Positions 34,686 through 43,534 are shown, counted from the stretch's first letter. The stretch: 64,000 nucleotides of DNA from Pseudoxanthomonas sp. NC8 (GCA_025232375.1 CP060419.1:2293001-2357000); one strand, 5' to 3'. Notes: generated by a model not told the origin, from the letters alone. Program-made: numbers and translations.

Positions 34686-35012
34686 TCAGAACGGCAGCTT
34701 CATGCCCGGCGGGATCGGCATGCCGGCGGTGGCCGCGCCCATCTTCGCCTTGGATTCGGTGTCGACCTTGTTGGCCGCGTCGTTGAACGCCGCCGCGACC
34801 AAGGTCCTCGATCATTTCCGGGTCCGGATCGGACAGCAGGCTCGGATCGATCCGCACCTTGCGGCACTCCTTGGTGCCGGTGAGGGTCACGCTGACCATG
34901 CCGCCGCCGGCGCTGCCGGTGACTTCGAGCTTGGCCAGTTCTTATGGGCGCGCTGCAGGTTCTCCTGCATCTTCTGCGCCTGTTGCATCAGCTGGGCGAT
35001 ATTGCCGCGCAT
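34686..35012 (-). CDS. ybaB: YbaB/EbfC nucleoid-associated protein (frameshifted)
   Basis: Small DNA-binding dimer, about 107 residues after repair. [20 protein letters not shown] at the start and [19 protein letters not shown] in the core are diagnostic. Breaks: about 34942 (GCCCAGGAAG read GCCCATAAG) and 34801 (GACCTGGTCGC read GACCTTGGTCGC). It begins three bases after the dnaX stop. Confidence 0.92.
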
Positions 35013-35015
35013 GGT

Positions 35016-36974
35016 TCAGTTCTCGTCGAGAGGTCGGATGGAGTCCGGCACCACGCGGGCGCCGTGCTGCTCGATCAGGCGCTTGACGCCCGGATCGTTG
35101 AGGAAGGCCTGCTCGGCCGCGCTCTGGCGCGAGTCGCGCTCGCTGGCCTTGGCGCTGGTGCAGGGTGTCGGCCTGGACGGCGCCGGCCGGATCGCGATCT
35201 TCGGCACGCCGCCGAGCGAGCCGGCCATCGCCTCGGCCAGCGCGGCGACCGAACGCTCGCTGCGCAGGTATTCGAAGCCCGGATCCAGGCCAGGGTCAGC
35301 ACGCCGTCGGCGTGGCCGACGAAGGCGGTGTGCGCGGCCAGCTGGCGGGCCGGGCCATTGAGCTCGCAGGCGGCCACGCGCCGCAGCCAGTCCTCGGCGT
35401 CGGCGACCACGGGGCCCGCTGCTGCGGCCTGCGCGCCTGCGGCCGGCGCGGCAGCGACCGGTGCGGCAGCCACGGCTGCCGGCGACGACGAAGGCATCAC
35501 GATGCCCGGTGCCAGCGCGGCGGCCGCCGCCGGCGGCGCGGTACCTGTCGAGGACGCTACGGCAGGCGCGTCGAGATCATCGAGCGCGGGCGCACGCCGC
35601 GCGACCGGCGGCGGCACCGCGGCCATCTCGGGGGCGACCACGGTCGTCGCTGCAGGACGCGCCGACATGGGCACCTCCCACGGCGGCGGATCGTCGGTGG
35701 CGGTGGCGAGCGAACGCGCGGACACCGGCTCGACCGGGGCGACGGCCGGCGTCGGCATCGCACGCGGCGGCGCGGTTTGTGCCGACGACACACCGGCATC
35801 GCCGGAAGCCGCCGACACCTGAGCAGGCCGCGAACCGGCACCGCCGGCATGGCCGCTGGCACCGGTGGCCGCCACGCCACCGGCGGGACCGGCATCGGCC
35901 TCCGGCCGGAACGCCAGCATCCGCAGCACGCTCATCTCGAAACCGACCCGCGGCGCCGGCGCCAGCTCCAGGTCGCGGCGGCCGTTGACCGCCATCTGGT
36001 ACCAGAGCTGGACCACTTCCGGGCGCAGCTGCGCGGCGTAGCGGCCCACATCCAGGCCCTCGTCGTCGCGGCTGGCGCCGGGCACCAGCTGCTTCACCTG
36101 GATCCGGTGCAGCGCCTCGGCCAGCGCCTCCAGCACGTTGCCCCAGTCCGGGGCGAAGCCGGCCACGGCCTCGATGGTGTCCAGCAGCTTCACCCCGTCC
36201 CCGTCGGCCAGCGCATCCAGCAGCGCGGCGACCCGGTGCGGTCGACGCTGCCGAGCATCGCCCGCACCGCGTCGTCATGCAGCGCACCACCGGCATAGGC
36301 GATGGCCTGGTCCAGCAGCGACAGGCCGTCGCGCAGGCTGCCGTCGGCGGCCCGGGCCAGCTGGCGGATCGCGCCGGCATCGGCCTCGATCTGCTCGGCG
36401 GCCAGGATCTTCGTCATCTGCCCTTCGATCTGGCCCTCGTCCAGCCGCTTCAGGTTGAACTGCAGGCAGCGCGACAGCACCGTCACCGGCAGCTTCTGCG
36501 GGTCGGTGGTGGCCAGCAGGAACTTCACGTGCCCCGGTGGTTCCTCCAGGGTCTTGAGCAGCGCGTTGAACGCCGCCTTGGACAGCATGTGCACTTCGTC
36601 GATCAGGTACACCTTGTACTGCCCGCGCGAGGGCATGTACTGCGCGTTCTCGATCACCTCGCGGACGTCGTCCACGCCGGTATTGGAGGCCGCGTCGATC
36701 TCCAGCAGGTCGATGTAGCGCCCGGCGTCGATGTCGGTGCAGGCCCCGCAGACCCCGCAGGGCTCGGCGCTGGTGCCCTTCTCGCAGTTCAGCGACTTGG
36801 CGAAGATCCGGGCGATGGTGGTCTTGCCCACCCCGCGGGTGCCGGTGAACAGGAAGGCGTGGTGGACCCGCCCGGTGTGGGGCGTTGCCCAGCGCGCGCA
36901 CGACATGTTCCTGCCCGACCAGCTCGGAAAACCGCTTCGGGCGCCACTTGCGGGCGAGGACGAGATAGGACATC
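35016..36974 (-). CDS. dnaX: DNA polymerase III gamma/tau subunit (frameshifted)
   Basis: Clamp-loader ATPase and replisome organiser. Walker A GTRGVGKTT, zinc site CEKGTSAEPCGVCGAC, Walker B LIDEVHMLS and the arginine-finger segment LSRCLQF are all seen. A long Ala/Pro-rich linker joins the AAA+ part to the C-terminal tau domain. Breaks: about 36888 (GCCCTGGACACC read GCCCCACACC), 36243 (C-run), 35292 (GCCCTGGATCC shortened) and 35163 (CGCCAGGCC read CGCCAAGGCC). No A-rich slippery sequence of the E. coli gamma type was noticed, and the breaks are elsewhere. About 650 residues. Confidence 0.93.
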
Positions 36975-37045
36975 GGACACCGTTTCGACCGGGACCGGCA
37001 TTGTGCCACGCCCGCCCCCGAGCCCGTCCCCCGCCCCGCCCGCGC

Positions 37046-37074
37046 TTGTGGCAAGTGCCCGCGAGCGCTAGAAT
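37046..37074 (+). promoter_or_regulatory. Promoter of tRNA-Ser
   Basis: TTGTGG (37046-37051) and TAGAAT (37069-37074) with 17 bases between them match a sigma-70 promoter and are followed by a GC-rich discriminator (TCGCGGCCC). The tRNA begins 42 bases after the -10 box. The block GCTAGAATTCGC recurs upstream of the SRP RNA gene. Confidence 0.6.
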
Positions 37075-37116
37075 TCGCGGCCCTGACGGGAGCCGGACGG
37101 CCCCTGACCAGGTTCC

Positions 37117-37210
37117 GGAGAGGTGTCCGAGTGGTTGAAGGAGCACGCCTTGGAAAGTGTGTAAGCGTCTAAACCGCGCTTCGGGGGTTCGAATCCCCCT
37201 CTCTCCGCCA
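37117..37210 (+). tRNA. tRNA-Ser (GGA), with an extra T in the anticodon arm
   Basis: A 94-base class II tRNA with encoded CCA. Acceptor GGAGAGG pairs with CCTCTCC, the T arm GGGGGTTCGAATCCCCC is perfect and a long variable arm is present. The anticodon region reads CACGCCTTGGAAAGTGTG, whereas the family has CACGCCTGGAAAGTGTG giving a 7-base loop with anticodon GGA. The extra T makes an 8-base loop or bulge. This is the same CCTGG to CCTTGG change seen in protein genes, so I regard it as an error and the gene as functional. Confidence 0.93.
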
Positions 37211-37221
37211 GATTATGAAAC

Positions 37222-37243
37222 AGGCCCCTCGTGGGGCCTTTTT
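37222..37243 (+). terminator. Rho-independent terminator of tRNA-Ser
   Basis: Stem AGGCCCC / GGGGCCT with a TCGT loop followed by five T (37239-37243), 12 bases after the tRNA CCA end. Confidence 0.85.
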
Positions 37244-37274
37244 CATATCTGGGGGTGTGAGGGGACTTGATGAG

Positions 37275-37357
37275 AACCCCAACGGGTTCGACCACCCGCG
37301 AAGCGGGTGGACACGACGGCGAAGCCGTCGCCCCGAAGGGGCAAGGCGCGAAGCGCC
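37275..37357. repeat. Array of short perfect hairpins with GAA loops
   Basis: Four consecutive perfect inverted repeats each close on a GAA triloop: 37292-37310 (8-bp arms), 37314-37330 (7-bp), 37330-37342 (5-bp) and 37345-37357 (5-bp). A fifth hairpin with a CAAC-type loop lies at 37275-37288. A single copy of the first (ACCCGC-GAA-GCGGGT) recurs at 41266-41280. No coding explanation is seen. Confidence 0.6.
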
Positions 37358-37434
37358 GCAGTGCATCCCCCTCTCCACGTGGCAAGGCATTTGAATTGCA
37401 CTTGCCCATGAGGGGGTCTTAGGCCACATCGACC

Positions 37435-37460
37435 GGAAGTGCACTCTGACCCCTGCTTCC
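37435..37460 (-). repeat. GGGGTCAG-type dispersed repeat, single copy
   Basis: Reads, on the minus strand, GGAAGCAGGGGTCAGAGTGC followed by ACTTCC. It is the first member of a family that clusters at 39.7-42.0 kb. It lies in the 385-base stretch between the tRNA terminator and the next gene, which otherwise holds only the hairpin array and no supported gene. Confidence 0.6.
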
Positions 37461-37596
37461 GGCACATGATGATCAGGCCGGCGCGAGCCGCACAACCTTT
37501 GCGGCCAGTTGCGCCAATGAGGCACGCAGCGTTAGGGGCGTAGCGACCCCGCCGACTTCGGGTTAGGCTTCAGCGGTCTGCGTGCGGGGAACGGAG

Positions 37597-38127
37597 ATGC
37601 CCACAATGGTGGAAGCGGATGGCTAAGATGGCGGCGCCGCCCCCGAGTTACTGGGTGACATCAACGTAATCTTGGGACTGCCCAAATACTGGGTCTCCGC
37701 TCCTGAGATCCAGTGGCGTGATGCTGGCGGTCGACCACGCGGATTCACCTTTAGGGAGCGACTCTCGATCTTGGGAGAGCTGCCCGCAGGCTTGTATATC
37801 GAGTGCTACTACAAGCCACCGACCATTCCTTAGTGGTGACGACAAGCTCAGTCTTGGCTTGTTCTACCGGACGCATCGCATTTACGCGATAGATGTTGGC
37901 GGGCCATCACGCCACTTCAATGCGACGGGCGTAGGCCGGCCCTTTCACGGAAAATTTGTCGGACACCCCCATCTTCACACCATCAGCGTCGACGCCATCG
38001 ACGGATATGCCGAGCCAATCGACGTCGTCAACTTCGAAGACTATTGGTCCATGTTCTTGATCGGAGCACAGATTCTTGGCGCGCCCCCTTCAAACTCCCA
38101 CCAATGCAATTCGGACTGCTGCCATGA
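37597..38127 (+). CDS. Orphan protein upstream of a DUF1828 gene (reconstructed)
   Basis: A frame of about 175 residues emerges once three lesions are fixed: 37622 (a stop TAA in GGCTAAGAT, probably CCAGG), 37830 (CCTTAGTGG, probably CCTGGTGG) and a C-run near 38090. It then runs MPTMVEADG through LLGDINVILGLPKYWVSAPE, LYIECYYKPPTIPGG, LFYRTHRIYAIDVGGPSRH and ISVDAIDGYAEPIDVVNFED to MQFGLLP, with TGA overlapping the next start (ATGA). GGAG lies just upstream. I do not recognise the family. The ATGA overlap shows it forms a two-gene unit with the DUF1828 protein. Codon use is less GC-rich than in the flanking housekeeping genes. Confidence 0.6.
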
Positions 38128-38873
38128 ACCACGACGCTATCAAACACGCGCTTTGCGGTCGGTACGTCCCCCTTACGGAAAGTTCGGGCTACCTTGAATC
38201 AAATTGGGCACTCCCAAACGACGGAACCCTGATCGGCGCGTACGTGATCGCCGCGGGGGACGATCGGGTCCACCTGACTGATGATGGCGACGTCATGTTC
38301 AACGCCGCTGCTGCTGGTTCCGACATAACGCCTGCACGCGCCGCGAGCTACCGCAAGGTTGCTGAAAGCTTCGGCGTTTCGCTTAGCGAGAATGGAGCAA
38401 TAGGAACAACCTGTCTTGTCCAAGAGCTGCCGCAGACAATTGCACGGTACGTGCAGGCAGCTTGTGCGATCGCCAATACGAGCCTGAAACACCGCCCACA
38501 GGAGGAAGACGAGCGCTTTGAGCGGATCGTCGGAGCCTTGCTTTCTAGGCAGTTCGGAAACAGGGTCACGCGGCGCCCAGAACTCATCGGGATCAGCGGA
38601 CATCAGCTCCGGTTCCCGTTTGCCATTGATTTCAACAGGGAGCGGCCTGTACTAATTCAAACCATCGGCGCTGAAGACGGCCGGCTCAATTGGAAAGTAA
38701 TCCACGAAGCCGGCGGCAAGATCATCGACCTAAAGCCTCTCGATCGGCCGTATCGATTCGTCGCGGTGCTTGAAGCGGCAAATGACAGTGAGCAGGCGAG
38801 CCGGTACTTTGCCGACACTGCGGACGTGGTCATCTACGATGGCAGCCCAATCCTGCGTATTGCAGTCGGATAA
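38124..38873 (+). CDS. DUF1828/DUF1829-like protein
   Basis: Intact 249-residue protein starting MNHDAIKHALCGRYVPL. The N-terminal third (GTLIGAYVIAAGDDRVHLTDDGDVMFNA followed by a helix and FGVSLSENGAIGT) has the layout of DUF1828, and the C-terminal half (SRQFGNRVTRRPELIGISGHQLRFPFAIDF...LIQTIG) that of DUF1829. Such proteins are found in phage- and island-borne loci, but their activity is unknown. It overlaps the preceding orphan gene by four bases. Its base composition is clearly lower in GC than the housekeeping genes, which together with the tRNA-Ser nearby suggests acquired DNA. Confidence 0.6.
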   Translation: MNHDAIKHALCGRYVPLTESSGYLESNWALPNDGTLIGAYVIAAGDDRVHLTDDGDVMFNAAAAGSDITPARAASYRKVAESFGVSLSENGAIGTTCLVQELPQTIARYVQAACAIANTSLKHRPQEEDERFERIVGALLSRQFGNRVTRRPELIGISGHQLRFPFAIDFNRERPVLIQTIGAEDGRLNWKVIHEAGGKIIDLKPLDRPYRFVAVLEAANDSEQASRYFADTADVVIYDGSPILRIAVG

Positions 38874-38956
38874 TTGGAACTCTGACCACGTTTATCTGAC
38901 CCGCATGTAAACAACGCGGCGCATCTTCATTTCTTGGATGAAGGCAGGAGAATTGA

Positions 38957-39694
38957 GTGCGAGCTTCATTGACGCAACTATTATCTAGTCGAATTGTGCT
39001 GTGTACATTCTTCTTTACTCTTGGCTTTGGCGCATGCGCCATTGGCTTTGGAGTTCCTGCAATAGCAGAAGCGCTCGAAAGGGAGGTCACCGCAAATTGG
39101 GTCGCGGCCATAGCTACATTTATTGCGGCCGCAATCGCGCTAGCTCTTGGTCTAATCCCGATCCTGGACACCGAGAACATCCGGCGCCGGCGTTCTAAAG
39201 CCCTCAGCTACATCACCTATTCGAGGGTCGACACTGAGGTAGGCTTTGTTCGCGCTGCTCAGATCCTATTTGAACGCTGCCCGGACGACGTCCACTACAA
39301 CACAGCCATGGGATTCGCCCTGCGCGCAGATAGTGAAATTTTTGATGGATTGGTCGCAGCATTCGATTGCATCCCGGAAGAAGTCACAGTAGCGATTGCA
39401 CATGTGGTCAGCGAAATCGAGCGATTCCGCCAAATCACCGCCCCGAAAGGAACACCCCTGATTGCTCCGGACGACTTCATCACTCTTCCGCCGCTCGACC
39501 AAGTTATGCAGCCTATGGTGGACGCGCTACTTGATGTACGCACAGTGCTGTTTCAGCACGCGGCAGGCAGGGAGCCTCCTCCCCTCGAGGTTGGGGCCAA
39601 GAAAGTAGCGGAAAAACTTGAGGCTGGGCTTCAAGAGGTCCTCGCCGAACACCGGTCCGGTGCCCGGCGCGAGGACGATCCCGGCCACACGTAA
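38957..39694 (+). CDS. Hypothetical protein with two N-terminal membrane helices
   Basis: Intact, 245 residues. Two membrane helices (VLCTFFFTLGFGACAIGFGVP, given here as overlapping parts VLCTFFFTLGFGA and CAIGFGVP, and NWVAAIATFIAAAIALALGL) are followed by a basic stop-transfer RRRRSK and a soluble C-terminal domain rich in charged helices (VVSEIERFRQI; AEKLEAGLQEVLAEH). GTG at 38957 has GGAG nine bases upstream. I do not recognise the family. Codon use is AT-richer than the flanks, and it lies between the DUF1828 cassette and the repeat cluster. Confidence 0.6.
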   Translation: MRASLTQLLSSRIVLCTFFFTLGFGACAIGFGVPAIAEALEREVTANWVAAIATFIAAAIALALGLIPILDTENIRRRRSKALSYITYSRVDTEVGFVRAAQILFERCPDDVHYNTAMGFALRADSEIFDGLVAAFDCIPEEVTVAIAHVVSEIERFRQITAPKGTPLIAPDDFITLPPLDQVMQPMVDALLDVRTVLFQHAAGREPPPLEVGAKKVAEKLEAGLQEVLAEHRSGARREDDPGHT

Positions 39695-39717
39695 CAGGGC
39701 AATCCCCCTTCAGGCCA

Positions 39718-39942
39718 GAAGAACGGGGTCAGATTCACTTCACCCGGAGCAGGGCGCGAAGGGAAACAGGGGTCAGAGCCCACTGTCCGACGAAGAACGG
39801 GATCAGGTTCACTTCTCCGTTGACGTTTTCTCCAGCACCTCATTCAACGACCAGCTACGCTTACCCCCTCACCGACGCCCCGCTTTCGATCGGCGATCTG
39901 GAGCCTGATCCCAGCGAAGACCGGAAGTGAACCTGACCCCGT
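39718..39942. repeat. Cluster of four GGGGTCAG dispersed repeats
   Basis: Copies at 39718-39742 (AACGGGGTCAGATTCACTTC), 39763-39788 (AACAGGGGTCAG...), 39793-39818 (AACGGGATCAGGTTCACTTC) and, inverted, 39922-39942 (GGAAGTGAACCTGACCCCGT). The unit is about 20-25 bases with two forms, one with AACGGGGTCAGGTTCACTT and one with AACAGGGGTCAGAGTGCACTT. It fills the gap between the two-helix protein and the beta-propeller gene; no gene is seen there. Confidence 0.7.
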
Positions 39943-39975
39943 TACCCCGTTTGGATAGTGGATAGGAAGTTCCGG

Positions 39976-41205
39976 TCAGTCTCGCGGCAGAGAATAGCCA
40001 AGTAGACGCCCACCCTTCGTGCCGACGACGAGAAGGCCCTGGAAGGCGACCGCTCGGACACGCGGCTCCAGCGCCAATCGCTCCTCCAGTGCGTAGTCCC
40101 GAACGGTAGCTCCGGTGGCCGGGTCCAAGGCCTGCAGGTGCGTGGCGCCCTGGGGATTCTGGACCAGAATCCAGAGGCGGCCGTTCTGATGGATGAGACC
40201 CGCAACCACGAGCATTCCAGGGTCGAAGGAGCGCTTCCACTGGACATCGAGGGTCTTCAGGCTGACGGACTGGAGAACTCCCATTCCACCGTCGACCTTC
40301 TTACCCCAGAAATAGGCCGCATCGCTCGCCACGGCCATCCCGCGATCGACCAACCCCGGGTTGCACCCTTCTTGAGCACCTTATGCGCGGCGAGGTCCAC
40401 CACGGCGTAAGACCCATCATCGAAGGGGTTGTGCAGCACCGCGAGAGAACCACTGACGTCGGACATGGAGCTTCCGAAGCCGAGGGTTTCACGCGCCAGG
40501 TCTGCCGGCCTGTGGCTGGATCGAAGGCCACGATGAACGGCCCGAAGGAAGAGAGCCCATGGAAGAACAGTTCGCGCCCGTGCGTGAGCACGCCGGCGCT
40601 GACATTCCACTCAAACGGAAGATTGAAATGCTGCACTTCCTTGCCTTCCGCATCCAGCCCCAAAGATGCGGTCCCCACGTTCCGTTCGCGGGTGTAGAGG
40701 TACACGCGGTCACCCAGCAGGACCGGACTTTCCGCGGATCGCCCTTCCCACTGAGCGGTCCATCGAGGCGCACCGGTGGCTTCATCGAGGAAAGTCACCT
40801 TGCTGTCCGTCTTCTGACTGCGGGTGAAGTCCGCGTTGATGGAGTGTGCGGTGCCAGATTCGGTCAGCAGGAACCCGCCAGAGGTGGCACTGATTCGCCC
40901 CGCCCCGGCCACCGCCTCAATCTGCCAGGTCCCGTCTCCCTTGGAGTGGATGAGGGAGAATCCCCGTTTGCAACATCCTTGGCCAGCAGGGCGGAATCCG
41001 TGGCCGACCAGCTGCCCTGGTAAGGGAAAAGCGTGGGCGCGGCGATCTTCTCAACCCCCACTTCCAAGCTGGGCTTAAGCGTGACGGTCTCGGTTGCGCA
41101 GACGTTCGCCCCTATCATCGAGCTGAGAAGGCCGGCCAACCAGACAACGCGCAAAACCGCTCTGGGCGCGGGCTGCGCGGTGGTCCTTGAGTTCATTGCA
41201 TTCAT
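39976..41205 (-). CDS. Secreted PQQ-like beta-propeller protein (frameshifted)
   Basis: About 410 residues with a signal peptide (VLRVVWLAGLLSSMIGANVCA). Repeating blades of the type LDPATGATVRDYALEE, FLDEATGAPRWTAQWEG and FDPATGRQTWRV are the PQQ-repeat pattern, but no cofactor or catalytic site is evident, so a scaffold role like BamB or an unknown function is possible. Breaks near 40965 (G-run), 40480 (A-run) and 40368 are not all at CCWGG sites. Its GC content is a little lower than that of core genes. It is isolated between two repeat clusters. Confidence 0.6.
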
Positions 41206-41265
41206 CGGGCTTTACCAGACTCCTATGGATATGACGGGAGAAGGCCTGACACCTGAATTGAGCCG

Positions 41266-41404
41266 ACCCGCGAAGCGGGTTCCAAGAACGGGGTCAGGTT
41301 TACTTTTCCGCTCGGGAGCTACCCGCACGGGGAGACAGGGGTCAGGGTGCACTTTCCCTTCCCAAGGCTCGAAGCGGGAAAGTCGAACCTGACCCCTGTT
41401 TTTT
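41266..41404. repeat. GAA-loop hairpin and three GGGGTCAG repeats
   Basis: 41266-41280 is ACCCGC-GAA-GCGGGT, matching the first hairpin of the array after tRNA-Ser. Repeats follow at 41284-41309 and 41331-41359 (direct) and at 41382-41404 (inverted, ending in a T-run that could act as a terminator). Confidence 0.65.
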
Positions 41405-41467
41405 GTTTTTTGGCCATGGCGGAACACCATTGCCGGGACTGGGCCCAGGCGCCCTTCCGCAACCGTT

Positions 41468-41687
41468 TCACCGCTTCAGCCCCGCCACGATCTCCGGAAC
41501 GCTAAGCCCGATCTCCAGCTGCACGCGCACGTAATCACGCTCCTTGCGCGACAGCGGGCGGCCGACCTCCAGGCGGATGTCCTCCGCCATAAGGATGCGC
41601 ATGATCCGGGGAAGCGCCGAGCCGATGGCGTCCTTGGCCGTAACCGGCTTCGCGCAGAGCGGTGCGGATGAGTGATTCAGCGTCCAT
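41468..41687 (-). CDS. Small hypothetical protein (frameshifted)
   Basis: A 72-residue frame, MDAESLIRTALREAGYGQDAIGSALPRIMRILMAEDIRLEVGRP..., appears if GGCCAAGGACG at 41633 is read GGCCAGGACG. It ends LSRKERDYVRVQLEIGLSVPEIVAGLKR, which looks like a helix-rich regulatory or antitoxin-like fold, but I do not recognise a family. The CTTATGG at 41588-41594 may be a 3-base insertion in another CCTGG. It sits between two repeat clusters. Confidence 0.5.
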
Positions 41688-41732
41688 GGAGCGTCCGGAT
41701 GATGGTCGGGCGTCGCATTGTGCGCTATCGGC

Positions 41733-41985
41733 GAAACAGGGGTCGGAGTGTGCGAAGAACGGGGTCAGGTTCACTTCCTAGAAGCATGACCCGCTGGCTC
41801 GCGGCTATCGGCCGACCCCGCTACCGGCCAGCGGTTCAACCCGCCCCGCTCCCCGTGCGGGGAGCGGCGTGGTCAGTGCTGGAGGCCACGCGGCCGAAGG
41901 TCCGCGGCGGCGCATCCAATCCACCGTCCTGCCTACAACTGCACCTGACCCCGTTTTCCTGCCTGCAACTGCACCTGACCCCGTT
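41733..41985. repeat. GGGGTCAG repeats, including a tandem inverted pair
   Basis: Direct copies at 41733-41753 and 41755-41779. Inverted copies at 41936-41961 and 41963-41985 form a 27-base tandem duplication (CAACTGCACCTGACCCCGTT twice). They flank the end of the DUF1254 gene. Confidence 0.65.
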
Positions 41986-41999
41986 CTCAGCCATCCGGA

Positions 42000-43534
42000 T
42001 CAGAGGGCCTTGGCTGACGGGGGAGGATTCCAACTACCCTCCGTAATGGCGGCGTCTGGCCAGTACGCACGTATGTACAGCGAGAACTCGTCCGCCGGCG
42101 CCGGCAGCCAGTTGCTTTCCTTGTCGGGACCGGGGAGGCATGCTGGATGTACAGCGTCAATGAGCCGTCATCGCCAAGCTTGAGATCCTTGTTCTTGGTG
42201 CCCACGCCGAACCGGTTCAAGGCATTGGGCTCGAACAGGTGGTGCTTGTTGTAAAGCGTCAACGACCAGAAGCCCTTCACAGGCGGGGTCTGGCCTTTCG
42301 GGAATGTCACCGTGTAGGTGCGGCCTCCCGCACCGTCCCAGGCGCGTACCGGCCGAGTCTACGTCGGTGTAGAGGTAGCGCGTTTCATTGGAGGCGTTGT
42401 CATAGATGTTGGACTTCGCCGAGGCCGCGCGCGAAAGGTAATCGAACCCCCATCGTGCGCCATTGGGCGGCGAGGTCCAGCCGTTTCCGACGGGCCGTCC
42501 GTTGTTCCGGAATTCGAACAGCGGTGCGATCACCTCCTGCTCGGTCGCCGCGGCGATGCGGACGAGCTGTTCCTTGACCCTCGGGTCCGCCGCCGCCGCA
42601 TCAAGCAACGACTGGGCGGTTGCGTAGATGGCCTCTTCCCCGGGCAACGGCGGAACGCCTTTGAGGATGACCGGAAGCTCGTCGAAGAACTTCTCGGGCA
42701 GGACGAACTTCATCTCGCCCTGGCCTTCGGTCTTCGGTGCCGGGAACACCGGCGTCCGGACCCAATCCTTGACTTTCATCGTTCCGTCGAACTGGTCGAG
42801 CGGGTACAGAACGACCTGGTTCACCAGCGGGCGGACCGCTTCGCGATCCGCGGGGGTGTCATCCATGAAGATGCGCGGCAGTACCGCGACCAGGTCGGTC
42901 GAAGACCGGCATACGTCGTTGATGCCCTCGGGCACTTCGCCTTTCCAGTTGGGTCCGACCAGCAGGTAGAAGCCCGGCTTTGTCCCGTACTGTTGCCCGA
43001 TTCTGCAGAATGATTCAGTGCGCGAGTCCGCCATCTGATAGACGAAGAAGCGATCACCGAAATCAGGCACCTGGATGACGACCGGTTTCGTGTCGAGCCG
43101 CTGGTAGCCTGCTCCGTAGACCGTGTCCTGGTTCGGGCAAGTCACGAATTTCTGGTCGGCCTGGATGTAGTCGGTGAGCATGCTGATCGACCCGGGCGGG
43201 GCTACCGGCAGCAGCGCCGCCGTTGCGCCCGGGCTCGGGGACATCGGCCATCGCCCGGGAGCGGTTGTAGTGGTTGACCAGCGGCCAGCCCCATACGTAA
43301 ACCATGCGGCCCGCCGTTTCGAGGTAGCCGGGTGGCATGACGGTTCCGGCTGGCGTGCCGGAAATGTCGGCGGCGGATGTGGGCGCTGGAACCTGCGTCG
43401 ACGAGATCGCCGCGGCGGCCCCGGACTTGGGCCGCCAGGCCACCGCTTGGTTGCGATGGCTCATCACGCTGGCAACCGATGGAAACTCCGCAGATCGCGA
43501 TCAGGGCGACCAAAGCGATGTGTGTCGAGCGCAT
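42000..43534 (-). CDS. DUF1254/DUF1214 domain lipoprotein (frameshifted)
   Basis: Protein of about 500 residues. The leader [21 protein letters not shown] suggests a lipoprotein. The DUF1254 part has [18 protein letters not shown] and [22 protein letters not shown]; the DUF1214 C-terminus has [22 protein letters not shown] and [22 protein letters not shown]. Function is unknown; the family is common in soil and marine bacteria. Breaks near 43425, 43230, 42350 (CGCCTGGACGG read CGCCTGGGACGG) and 42140. The stop at 42000 lies next to GCCAAGGCC, so the last codons are uncertain. Confidence 0.75.

Noticed and set aside
35016-36974. Programmed frameshift in dnaX
   Set aside because: The breaks lie at CCWGG or a C-run, not at an A-rich slippery site with a following hairpin, and there are four of them.
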